In this document: positions 46,501-57,842 of the stretch, piece by piece
Numbering within the stretch: position 1 is the first letter of the stretch
How the letters are laid out: every line of letters starts with the position of its first letter
NCBI GenBank assembly: GCA_051294375.1
Contig: CM119265.1
Location: 5,438,556-5,502,555 of the forward strand
Direction of reading: 5' to 3'
Origin: Paraspadella gotoi
Lineage: Eukaryota > Chaetognatha
Length of the DNA: 64,000 nucleotides
Program-made: the position numbers and the translations under genes
The notes under the pieces: generated by a model
Seen by the model: only the letters and a program-made list of their open reading frames with translations
What the model was told of the DNA's origin: nothing
The model's database searches: none

Positions 46501-49500
46501 AGATTCAGCCTGAAAATTGGCGGGTAAAAGAAAGGAAAATGATTAGGAAATTTAGCCAATTTAGTTATATATGGTAGTTTGTGGAATACGTTTGTGTAAC
46601 AGCAGTAAAGTGGAATTTGTTTTACACAAACAGAATTGATAAAGTTTTATTATTATTATCGATGTTTCACTAATCTCAATAATACCTTGATAATTTACAT
46701 TTAATTTAAATCCTATAAACTTCATCCTTCGTCCCACCTTCTCGACTTCCTCCCCTTTGCTGGGTTTTCGTCTAAATGCAAAGATCCCCGTCTTGAAGGC
46801 CCCTGCAAAAAGGATAAAGGCGAGCCAAAGGAAAAAGACGGCGATGTAAATACCCAGAGCCACGGGGGATAAGCCGTAGTTCTCTTTCTCCTGGGCGTTG
46901 GATTTTGCGTCGTAACCGCTTGGAGGGCGAAGGAAAAAAAGGAGGATACAATTATGTAATTAATATTAATATCTATTTACGCAAACGCTTTTGCATAAGA
47001 ACCGCATACAAAAAAACTACGACCGCCACAACGACAAAAAACAAAAGAATAAGCTAACTTTTTTTAAATAATTTTCTCTACCCTGATCTTGGCGGCCTGG
47101 CGTCTCGTAGCGACCCAATGTAGTTGAAGATTACGAGCGGCGCTAAAAAGAATAGGAAAACTTCGCCGGCTCGAATACAGTTGCGCCGTCGATTCTCCTG
47201 GCGGAAGAAATGAGAAATAAATATCATTGAAGAAACAAGAGACAACTTTGACAACAAATTAAAAAGCAAAACTTAAAGAATTATTTAAAAAAAATGGTAA
47301 AAATTGAAAAGTGAACGTTGAACGTTCGAAGCGAAAAAAAAAATGATTTGATTACGATGTCGATTCCGTGAGACTCAAGGATGAGGTCCTCGGGTCTGAT
47401 GCTCTTTCCGTGAACGACGGCGACGCAGAGAAAGACGGACATCGTGAACATGAAGGTGGAATCCAATTGGAAAACCAACTGCGTCGTGAGACAAAAAATT
47501 GGAAACAACGATAGGTATCGCCTTCTCTCGCGACAAAGCGTTAATAAACTCTTTTACATATTGTAGTTGAGAGAAGAATAATTCTCAAATAAAATAAATA
47601 ACATAAAGTATGTTCACATCTCGAATGATATACAGATGCAAAGCTGCTGCTTGTTACACTTGCATAAAAGGCAATTAAATTAAACAAATTTACAAAATAA
47701 CTTGACTGATATTGAAACATAGTAGCCTAAGCTTATATGACGACTTAAATCCTACTGTCAAAACTCGTTAAGATGCCTTCAGTACCACCAACCAAGCCTT
47801 GTCAAAAAGAACTCACCCTTCCGGGACAGATGTGATAAAAGCCGGAGAAGAGGCCGACGAAGGTGAGCGACCAGCCGATGGCGTAGCTCACCGAATAGTC
47901 GTAGTAGAAAAAGTGTTTCTGCGAGTAGCACGACGCTTCCTTCAGGGAGAAGCTAAGGATGATCAAGAGACCATGAACCATGTAGATCAAGTTGCTGCCG
48001 AGAGAAAAATGGAAAATCATTGTAGTATGGCAACAGCCGGGTCGCCTGTGAAGCCCATTGGAATGGGGCATCTCAGTGTTGGCTTTGGAGGGTCCGACAC
48101 TGGGTGACGCCTCTTGTCACTGGCGAGGTTACCCTAGGACGGTCTCGCTTTGCCAACGCAGAGGGAAGTGGATGGAACGCAACGGCTGGGATGATGCGTT
48201 CCCACTCTGAACCAATGGGATTGGCTGAACGATGATGGATGTGAGGCAGTATGAATAATTGAATATACCGACACAGTAGATTGAATGATTTGTATGATTA
48301 TCAGATTGGTTGATCGATTTACGATGTTGTTGTCTTCGCGAGAAGAATAAAAAAAAAACCCAGTCCTTTTTCTTTCTTTGTTTTATGCATTTTTTCCTAA
48401 CTTTTTAATTTCTTTGACTCTCTTTTCTTTTTTACTTTTTCATACTTTCTTCCTCTCATTCTTTCTCTTCTTATCTTCCTATCTTCCACCTGTACAAACT
48501 GTTCCAAGAAACGTCGAAGTAATGGAAAAAGACCCAGTGACATCTCTCGTTGAAGGTGCAAATGTCTCGATCTCCACTGCGGATTCCCGACTGGAACATG
48601 GAGATGGCGGCCTGGATGCAGGCGGTCCCGAAAACAACCGCGAAGAATACGGTCAGCTGCGCGAATTCTTTGTGTCCGCGCCACACGTAAAAGAACATGA
48701 GCTGAACCCAGATGATGAGCTCCTGGCACTGGTAGAGGTTGGTGGTAAGGGTGGAAAGCAATCGTTTTGGGTGTCCTCTCCTGTCCATTGCTTACATTTC
48801 GGGCGATAGACAATGTATACAAGTAAAAAAACCGATAAAGCCGATTTAGTTCGTTTAATCAATATATTTAACGTTTACAAAGAATCCCGTCAACTCCTAA
48901 AAGGGAGTATTTTCCATCAAAAACTTGTATCCGTTTCTAATATTTTAATTATTTTTTTTTCTAATTTATTTTCTTATCTTAGTTATTTATATAGAATTTT
49001 AATAGCATACTTTCATCTGAAAATTCAGGGACATTGCCAGGCCAAAGCTTTTCCACCAGTCAAATTTTAGGCCTTGCAGAGAAAGTAGAGACATTAAATT
49101 CCAACCTCAAATCCGTTGTAATCATTTCACCTTCAACGGAAATCGCTCTTGAATGAAAAAGTGAAAATAGAGGAGGAGGAGCAATCCTCCACCGAGCGTG
49201 ACGATGATCAAAAAGCCCATGGGCCACGCCTGCGCGGCAAACGAAACGTCGCGACGTCGCGTGTAGAACTTGACGCGTTTCGTCGTCGGCTTCTTCTTGT
49301 CCCACGCGACTTTGTCGTCGCCTTTGCGTTGGAAAAGCCAAAGAGCGACGTACCTTTGTTTGAGGGGAGAAGGATGAAAGAGCGATTTCACAAAAATGAA
49401 AGATATGTATTACAATATTCTTTAATTATTTAACATAAACGCAAAAAAAAAAAAAAAAAAAAAAACTTGCGTCTCACTCCCGACTCACCACTTCCCCTGG

Positions 49501-51582
49501 GCCAGCGGCGGTTGTGAGATGTAGCTGAGAGAAAACCTTCCTTGCATCCTGTAAGTGAGACTCATTCTGTTGTCCTCATCGATCCGGTAGCGTTGGGCGA
49601 ATCCAGGGCACTGTTTCTGGCTGACTTGGAGAACGCCGACGGCGACCCTGTCCACTTTGACGCCCGGCAACACTCGCTGATCCTTGAAGCCGACGTCCTC
49701 CACCACAAGGTCCACCTGGCTAACTGGCCGCGAGAGAGGGGGAAAAAAAAAGGTTTTGGGGAGAAAGTGCAGAGGCTCCCGGTTTCTTTTAATCATTTGT
49801 CAGTTTTCTTTCAGTTTTATTTTGCGGGCTTTTTATAAATTTGTTCCAAGAAGAGTTGAAACTGCAATGAGTTGTACCTGTTTTGAACCTGATACGCATC
49901 GAGATCTTCGATCCTGACTTCCACGATTTCGTCAGGCGCTCTATTTATCGAGTGAAGCTCTTCGCCTGACGGATTTTGGTTGAACTTTGTATTTAGTTTT
50001 GCTTAAATTTAATTAATTAATAATTTCATGTATTCTTTTTTCTTTACTAGTCAAGTTTTCCAGATCGGTAAGCGGTGGATGATGAACTATCTGAATAAAA
50101 AAAAGCGGTCACCGGTTTTTCTATTAATTTTACTCTTTTCAACTTCCTTTTTTTCACTGAATTTGATTTTTTTCAGCACCTCTTTCGAGTCAAGATACCA
50201 AAATATTTTACGAAATTAGTAAAACCAATATAAAAAGTATCCGTCATTTAATAAATAAGGTATTTTGGCAAAAGGCTTGTTGGCTGTGATGCCCTTCTGA
50301 CCCTGAGTGACGCCTCCAGTCACGGGCGCGGTTACCCTAGACCGGTCTCGCGTTCTCAAGTCGGGGAAGTCGTTAGGATGGTGGATAGAACGTAACGCCT
50401 GGAAAGGTGCGTTCCCCCTCTGAGCCAATAGCATTGGCTGAACGATGGTGGACGTGAAGCGGTGTGAATATACCACCACACTATCTTGCCCCTGACTTTT
50501 GACACTGGACAGTGAACAGGCTTTGGTGGTTTAAGGCCTCCATCACTCTTACAAGATAATGACATAGAAGTTCCCTGCAAGCTTTCAATCAAGACTCTCT
50601 TAAAGTCTCGTTTATTGTAATAATGTAATATAATAACTAATCACTTCAAAGGTTTTGCTTCTTTTTTTTTCGGTCGCGGTATCTATCCACGTATTGTGTC
50701 TCTCTTCAATAAACGCCTTTGCAATAAAATAGAATGGAAAACAAATATTGTCTTGCAAATTTACGGCTTAAACTAAATACAAATAGATACATTGACGCCG
50801 CCTTCTCCAAATGTTTCAATCGTAACTTCTTGCTCTCCCTATGAATAGTTGAAAAAACAAAAGGGAATCGCTGAGAGGTAAAAATGAAGCACAAATTGAA
50901 AAAACAAGTTGCCAAGCATTGCCTTGTCTTTCTCGCAAGGACACAAAATGGCAAACCGTTTGAATTTCACGTGTTCGCAATTCACGGGCAACTGAAAGAA
51001 GATCAATTTTGTGTAAGAATGAAAATTGAGAGCAATGGGGCTAACCAAACTTGCAAGAAAAAAAATAAGACTTTTGTAAATAATTGCAACCACTTGATTA
51101 TAATTATACATTTTCGCTTACTTTCGAGGAAGTTGATCGCAAAAGGTTTTTGGCTACGGGAAAAATAGTGACGACGCCCATTGTCGTCGTGACGACTCCG
51201 TCTATCGAAACGTAAATAATATTATCATTATTACCTGTACTCCCATGTGTAATCACTATCTAAATCATTATCATTATTATCATTATTCAAAACAATATTT
51301 TATATTACGTAAATCAATCCACTTACTTTTACAAGGCAAATCTTTTTTGCCCACCAGGGTGACACGATAAAATTTGGCGCAATCTGTCAGTTTTTGTAGT
51401 TTATCTTGATTAAACTTCAAGTCAATTTTTTACAAACTTTGAATTTGAAGTTAACGACCCGTCTTTTTGGTGGCGATCACGGTTCCTCCATCGGCGGAAT
51501 CAATGATAAGGACGAGAAAACAAAAGATCGCCTTCGTTTTTCTATCTTCGTCATTTTTCCGTGGCTGTCGCGATTCTCGCAT
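43572..51582 (-). CDS. SIDT-like: SID1 transmembrane family protein (SIDT-like)
   Basis: Exons in consistent phase: 51459-51582 (signal peptide), 51327-51383, 51122-51201, one from 50992, 49878-49965, 49489-49719, 49131-49353, 48490-48728, 47817-47994, 47356-47478, 47082-47197, 46738-46918, 46006-46509, 45862-45924, 45464-45639, 44896-45061, 44735-44838, 44399-44618, 43572-43949. An extracellular beta-sandwich-like region precedes about eleven membrane helices. Family signatures: GDRDICTFNERC, FSGFYHICPG, FQLDSTFMF and YYDSHSMWHIL, the Ser/His/Asp cluster shared with the CREST hydrolase superfamily. The family moves dsRNA and binds cholesterol. Exon 46006-46509 inserts a long Glu/Arg-rich cytosolic loop, unusual for the family. 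The C-terminal tail is basic and disordered. An exon between 49966 and 50991 may be missing. Confidence 0.85.
48021..48262 (-). mobile_element. SINE-like family C copy
   Basis: Reverse-oriented copy of the repeats inside 2528-3274 (GGCAAAGCGAGACCGTCCTA and the ATGGGCATCACAGGC-type tail on the minus strand). It lies in an intron of the SIDT gene. Confidence 0.8.
50215..50565. mobile_element. Family C copy inside a family D repeat
   Basis: Family D starts at 50215 (AACCAATATAAAAAGTATCC), is interrupted at 50277-50475 by a family C copy in minus orientation, and resumes at 50482 with CTATCTTGCCCCTGACTTTT. This shows family C inserted after family D. Confidence 0.7.
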
Positions 51583-52669
51583 TGTCGACGAAAGAGGAAA
51601 CAAAAGGCCTAACATGAGGTTTGTATTTTTATCATTTTTATAAGAACTGCGTAGCGACACATTGTAGGATATTATTTTAAAGTTTCATTTATTTCTCATA
51701 ATTTTTAGTTTCGCCATGAAGAGCTCTGAAAATATCCGAAAAGCAGGTGATTAAAATATTTAAAAAATTTAAATAAGTGATATGAAATTGCAACAAGCAA
51801 TATAAAAATTATCCATTCATTTGACTTTGGACAGGCTTTGGTGGTTAAAGGCCTCCTTCACTATTACAAGATTTAGAAACGTTCAATCAAGGCTCTCTCA
51901 CAGTCTCGTTTATTCACTCCTAGAATACCTGGCTTCCCTATCAATGAAGTGGTATAACATTTCAAAGAATGTTTCAATTGTAGGAAAAGACCAAAATACA
52001 AAGAGCTGAATTTTTTGAAATTATTACAACCAATATAAAAATTATCCATTCATTTCATAATCAAGCTATCTTGCCCCTGACTTTGCAATGCACAGGCTTT
52101 GGTGTTTTAAGGCCTCCATCACTCTTACAAGATAATGAGTACTTGGCTTCCCTATCAATTAAGTGGTATAATATTTCAAATAATGTTTCAATTGTAAGAA
52201 AAGACTACTCCCACTTTTAGATCGGGAAATACTATATTGTACTCCGCCCAGCATCAAAATAAAAGGAGCTGAATTTTATTAAATTTGTGACACGTAAGAA
52301 ATTAGAAAATGGTGAAATCGGCGTCAGTAAATTTGCTGAATGTGATTCAAATAAATTTGGAAATTCAATTCAATATTTCGAGTAATTGGAAAAGTTTCAA
52401 AGTTCAACATGAAATATTTCAAATTTCAAATATCACTCTCTCAAAATTTATCAAACGTCACATCCATCGGAGATTCGGTAGTAATCGAACTGTCTGTCGT
52501 TTTTGACGACCTTCAACAAAAGGCAATCGGAGCTTCTGACCTTTTGTTTGAAATATTGAAGAGACGACCTGTCAAAGAAATTTGACTAATTTCAATCTTG
52601 GATGTACCGTAGTTTTTTTTGTTTGTTTGTTTGTTTGCTTTGTTTTGTTTTTACACAATCACAAAGTTC
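51583..52669. other. Intergenic region with two family D repeats
   Basis: Between the SIDT start and the lectin gene end. Family D copies are at 51790-51875 and 52025-52140, each followed by the same GGCTTCCCTATCAATNAAGTGG stretch, so this is a short local tandem duplication of about 225 bp. No gene is supported. Confidence 0.65.
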
Positions 52670-53940
52670 TCACGTTATTATGTCGACTGGATGCACGCCA
52701 TGGGTAGATTCCGCAGACTTAGCTCGGAATAAACCAACTTTTCGCAAACCCAAATTCCTACAGGATTTGCATTCGCCGCAAGTGTTAGTGGCAACTATGT
52801 AAAATACACGATGTTGCGCGTTAGTATTTGCGACAAAAGCAACGTTTACTTTTATCGATTAACAAACTTACTTAGTAACATCGCAACTTACCTTGCCGTG
52901 GAAGCTGACACAGATAGTAGTAGGACTTATGATGACAAGGAACTGCTTTCCATTTTCCAGAATTCGAACAAGCGCATCTATTTTTCCCCGGAGAAGGAGA
53001 GCCTCCTTCCCAAGGCGCGTCCAGCACCTCGTCACCCTCTCCAAATTTTTCCAGAAGATCCGAAAACTCCACGGAAGTGAATCGACTTGAACGGTCGTCG
53101 AAACTCGATGACCCTGATGTGCGAAACCGAGGTTTTAAGATTTGGACATGACCACCTCCTCCCATCAAAAAATCACCAAATGAGAGTCCTTCTGAGCCAC
53201 GATAGTATCCATCCACTTGGCTTCCGTCTCCACCAAAAACGCGCATCCAGCGCCACGTGCCATTGTCGGTTACGCGCGAAGCAGCCACCCAAATTCTCCG
53301 GCCCGTTCCGGTTAATTGTCCGGCTAGGAAGTTTCGAGTGGAGTTTGAGTCAGCGACAATGAGTTGACTCCCGTCCTCGCGACAATACTCAAAAGCAGTG
53401 GCGAAATCAGCTCTCGCTTTAAAAAGGCGATAGTAGTGACCGTCGGATGCCAAACGGTAATGGCATGGATATGGAAATTTGCAGTTCACTAAAGATGGAT
53501 ATAAAGAGTAAATTAGGATATTTTAAGTAAGCATGGACGCAGACTAATTTCTTCACGTCTTACTTAAAACTCACCAAATTTTAAAATACTAATGTACCAA
53601 AAATTTAACTTATTATAATTTGTTTGAATTGATAAGTGTTAATGACAGAACCGTTCAATATAAGCAGTCCCTGAGCTTCGGATCAGGCTGTAACACCATG
53701 TTACAGGCGGGTTAAGCGCCCCGTCCCTCTTAACTGCCAGACGACCACCGGGCTAGAACCCCGGACCTTTGGGTTGGGAGGCGAATGACTTGCCTCCGGC
53801 ACCAATGGCCGCTGATTTTAGTCCACCATAGAACGTTTAAAAACATGCATTTGAACAGTGAGGCACAGTCAAAGATTTTTCTCAGTTAAAAACTTACTGA
53901 AGTAAATAAGTGATGTCAAAAGGAGCAGTTTATAAAACAT
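52670..53940 (-). CDS. Small secreted C-type lectin-like protein
   Basis: Three exons in exact phase: 53898-53940 (signal peptide MFYKLLLLTSLIYF), 52892-53488, 52670-52794; about 254 residues. The middle exon holds one C-type lectin domain: YYRLFKARADFATAFEYC, then DGSQLIVADS, WVAASRVTDNGTWRWM, and the closing KWKAVPCHHKSYYYLC. No EPN or QPD sugar-specificity motif and no clear WND are present, so carbohydrate binding by the canonical calcium site is doubtful. A long insertion of Gly/Ser and Phe-rich sequence sits between the W-x-W-M part and the last Cys pair. The C-terminal exon adds CGECKSC and a short basic tail. It is close behind the SIDT gene on the same strand. Confidence 0.82.
53631..53831 (-). 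mobile_element. tRNA-like SINE (family A), copy 4
   Basis: Copy of 16531-16747 in the same orientation, inside the first intron of the lectin gene, with a small deletion near its tRNA-like end (GGCCGCTGATTTTAGTCC). Confidence 0.8.
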
Positions 53941-55349
53941 GTTGCAATCCCTTCGTTCGTGTTTCGAAAGGATAAGTGGAATTGTCGCGTTTGTCAAATC
54001 TATTATTCGTCGATAAAAATATCCGCTGTTAAACTAACAAAATTGTTATTTGTCGAGTAATGACATCCTCGGATAAATCCCTTCTTTATTTTTCTTAGAG
54101 TCAAATTAAACGTATCAAATGTGGACTTTTATGACACACTGTCATTGACGCAGATATTGATTTTATTTATTTATCTAAAGCATAGGCCTAAAAGAAGGCA
54201 TATAAAGAGTTTCACTCGCATTATTTATACTCAGTTGTCCTCAAGATCCTAAAACAGTAATACGAGAAATTATTTTTCTAATAATTTTTCACCGCATAAC
54301 TTTTATTTAGTTATCATCCATTAAATAATTTAGTATTTCTGTAGTGTTTACGAGGTATGATATCGTCCCCTTGTTAGCATTCGGAAAAAAAGGGTCAAAG
54401 AAAAAAAAAGTACCCTTAATAAACAATGACTAGCCGAGCTCGAGGGGTTTTTTATATATTTCCTTTCTGACCGTGAGCGTCTCGCCGATTCAGGGGGCGG
54501 GGAAACCGCTGCCGAAATTTATCCGTCGCGTCGGAGTATCTTTTTTCATCTGGACTCACCAATGTCAAAGCCGCTCGGCAATGTTGGTTAATTTACAAGG
54601 TGACCATTTGAAACCCACCGCTAGAAAAAAAGAGATTTTAATATTTTGAAAAAAAATATTTAAATTTTTTTTTTTTTATGTATAAATATCATTTCTTTCG
54701 GTTTACTTCTACTTTAACAGGAAGAGGTAAAAGATAGCTTAGAAAATGATCTCCTGCTCGATAGCTTGAATAAAAAAAAAATTGTCCAGGTTTCTGGACA
54801 ATTTATAAAAAAGTCTTTTAAAAAATAATACTATTATTTATATTGCCTAAAAGCCTTTTAAAACTGTATACTATGATATATTTTCTGATTCTGTAGTATA
54901 AAAAAATCTTTTTGAGGCCCAATCAAAATTATAAAGAATAAAAATATGATTACCTTAGTTTTAAAACTAATTAATAGCAAGGCATATGATTTTTAATAAA
55001 TTATAATTAATATTCCTGAATCAATTTTTAATGAGCTTTTTTGTGATTCTCATATTAGTACTAATTAGTAAGATTATGATTGCTTAACAGAGTCATCAAT
55101 TCCAGGTGACAAATTTTCCTTTATTTTTGATTAAAGAGCGCTAATTTGCTCCTCATCTTTTTTCGCTCATTACGAAGTCAAAACAAAATCAATTATCAAA
55201 AAATTTATATTAAAAAAATGAGTAAATCTTTTTTCAAAATGTTAAAATCTCTACGCGTTTTCGTATGGTATTTTTTTTTTTTTTTTTATAGCGGCGGGTT
55301 TCCAATGGTCACGATGTACAAGATTTTCTCTTCATTCTTTTGATTTTCC
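53941..55349. other. Intergenic region between two divergent genes
   Basis: The lectin (minus) and FAM78 (plus) genes diverge from here. AT-rich; a fairly G+C-rich island lies at about 54430-54610. No gene or clear promoter motif is seen. Confidence 0.5.
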
Positions 55350-57803
55350 ATGAATATTTTCAACAAAGTCACCCCAACATGTCAGGACACGTTTTACTCG
55401 ATGGGGTACCACGGCTATGGATCCTCGAACGCCACCGCAAGGGTCAGCGCGGACTTCCAAGTGGATATGGATCCGCAGCACTTTATTCAAAGATCGTGTC
55501 GGATCAAAATCCGTTGCGCCCGTGAAAAAAAACCCACTGAAATCATGGAGAACAGCAAGACGGGTGGGAAGACTAGAGTTTGTAGTCTTTCCACGATCTC
55601 TCTAATTAATCGCGTTCACAGTGATGTTCAAAACGCCCTCCTTTCGCGCCGAGGCTGCAATAACCCTTCCGCCAATGACCAGCTCGGCCAACTACGACAT
55701 CGGATGGGTACAGGCCTGCAGTTACATGAAGTTTTGTAACAGGTTAAGAGCCAATTCAAGAGAAAACTGTAAACATGTAAAAGCCGCGCCAGCACGGATA
55801 ATCGCGCTTTTGAATTGGTTTGTTCCTTTAAAAAGACGCCGATTTGTTACCTATGACATGACACCGTGTCATTTTGTGGGAAATCTGTGCAGGTATGGCA
55901 AATATGGTTTCAGCTCATGGGAGTTCCCGCAGCTCAACTCGGGACTTCGCGCCGTCAACGACTCAAGCGGACAATATTTTCCCTTTTACGGAGTCAGGTT
56001 TCATTTAAGAAGCGGTAGTACAAACGAGCAATGCCCGACAATCGATCACAAGGATTTCTCCGTTCAGACATGAGGTGATCGCCGTCGCCGGTCCTTGTAA
56101 AGTCATGCGGAAGATCATGGTGACGATGTCCGACGCTCCAATGTCCCACGTCACGCTTAAGATTCCCACAGGTCACATTAAGTGAGTTCGAATAAGTTCT
56201 TGTAATATAATAAGACAATTAATGCTCCCAACTTCAAATAAATTGATAATCGCAGATTTGGGAGTCTGATGGATGTGGGCTGGTGGCGAATTTTGCAGGA
56301 TGTGCGCTTCTTTTTAAATGTAGATTCGCCGGCATTCTTTCTCATAACGCCCCATTTCTGCTCGTTTATGCTAGAAATTAATATTAACTTGAATATGTTT
56401 TCAAACTTATAAACCAATCCTTAACCCCAATTCTTAACTTTAACCTAAATCTGACCCTCACCCTTAACCCTTATCTTTAATTTATAATCTTGTGTATAGA
56501 CTTTCGGATTGTTCGTTTTTTATGGGCGATTAGGAGAAAAACAATTTTTATTTGTTTTGACAACGAATTTTAGTGACAATTTGACAGATGGGTGCTGGCA
56601 AAGCAGGGGATCTCCACTTTCAGTACGACGCCGCGCTTCTCTACGTGAGCAATTGGTGAAACCGAAAGACAAAATCCCCAGAACGAAAACATCAGGAGCC
56701 GTCATTGGCGGCCTGTGCCGGCGCGGGCAACCAACCCTGCACAGCAGCATACGTGGGCGAGACCGGAAAATCTCTCTCAGATCGGTTCAAGCAGCATACG
56801 AAGCCATACCGTGACTCACGTGGTCACTATCTGTCGGCTATCTCAGAACATTCAGTAACTCTGGCCATCTGTTTAGAGAGACGGACTGTCTCGTGCTGTC
56901 CCATGACCAAAACTGGTTTTCAAGAGGTATTAGGAGGGCAATATACATCAAAGCCCTCGAGCCCTCTCTGAACCGTGATGGGAGGACGATTCGATCTCCC
57001 TCCAAGCTATGATTCGCTCATCAAGTTGGTGGTGGAACGCCCAGAGCCGCCTCAACCGCACGATGATTCCCCTGTCCCTATCCAACGGGTCAGACGGAGG
57101 CCTCCCAGCAGGCAATGGACGAACTATACCTCTTTCGAACCTGTAGCAACTTGGTGCAACTCTTCTCGCACTGAGCGTCGCCCAAAACGACGGCTACAGG
57201 AGGAGGGAGAGGAGTCTGTATCTCCTGCACCAAAACAGGCAAGAACAGGCACCACCCACCTCACCGTCAGGTGAGAGGAGGGCTATCGGCAGGCCTATCA
57301 GGCCAGAGAGATATTAGAGTGGCACTAGGCGTTTTCCCAGGAGGATCCTTACCAGATCCTAAAATGTCTCGCTCTACAGTCATATCGTCTCAGCCAATGA
57401 CAAGCCAATGACCCGATCCTATAGCCAACGTCCCACCTTTGCCCGGCCGGGGGGGGGCCAGCTCATTTTGAGCTCTTTTTCTCACCTTAATTTCACTAAC
57501 ACTTTTACTTATCTATCCCTCATTACTTATTCTTCTATTTCAATTTCAACCTTTATTTAATTAATTAAATTATCATTTTCATTGTTATTATTAGTTTAAA
57601 AAATCTTTAAGTTTATTAATTTATTCTCTTTCCCTTTATCATTGTTGTACATTGTCCAATGTAAAGATTTTTCTCTCTCTCTCTCTCTTTCTCTCTCTTC
57701 CATTCTCCCTCAATTTCAAATTTTCACCAAACTCATCTCTCCCTGTTTCTACCTTCACCTGTCCTCACAATCTGGACCACTGTCTTTACTCAATTCTTTG
57801 TTG

Positions 57804-57842
<39 letters not shown>

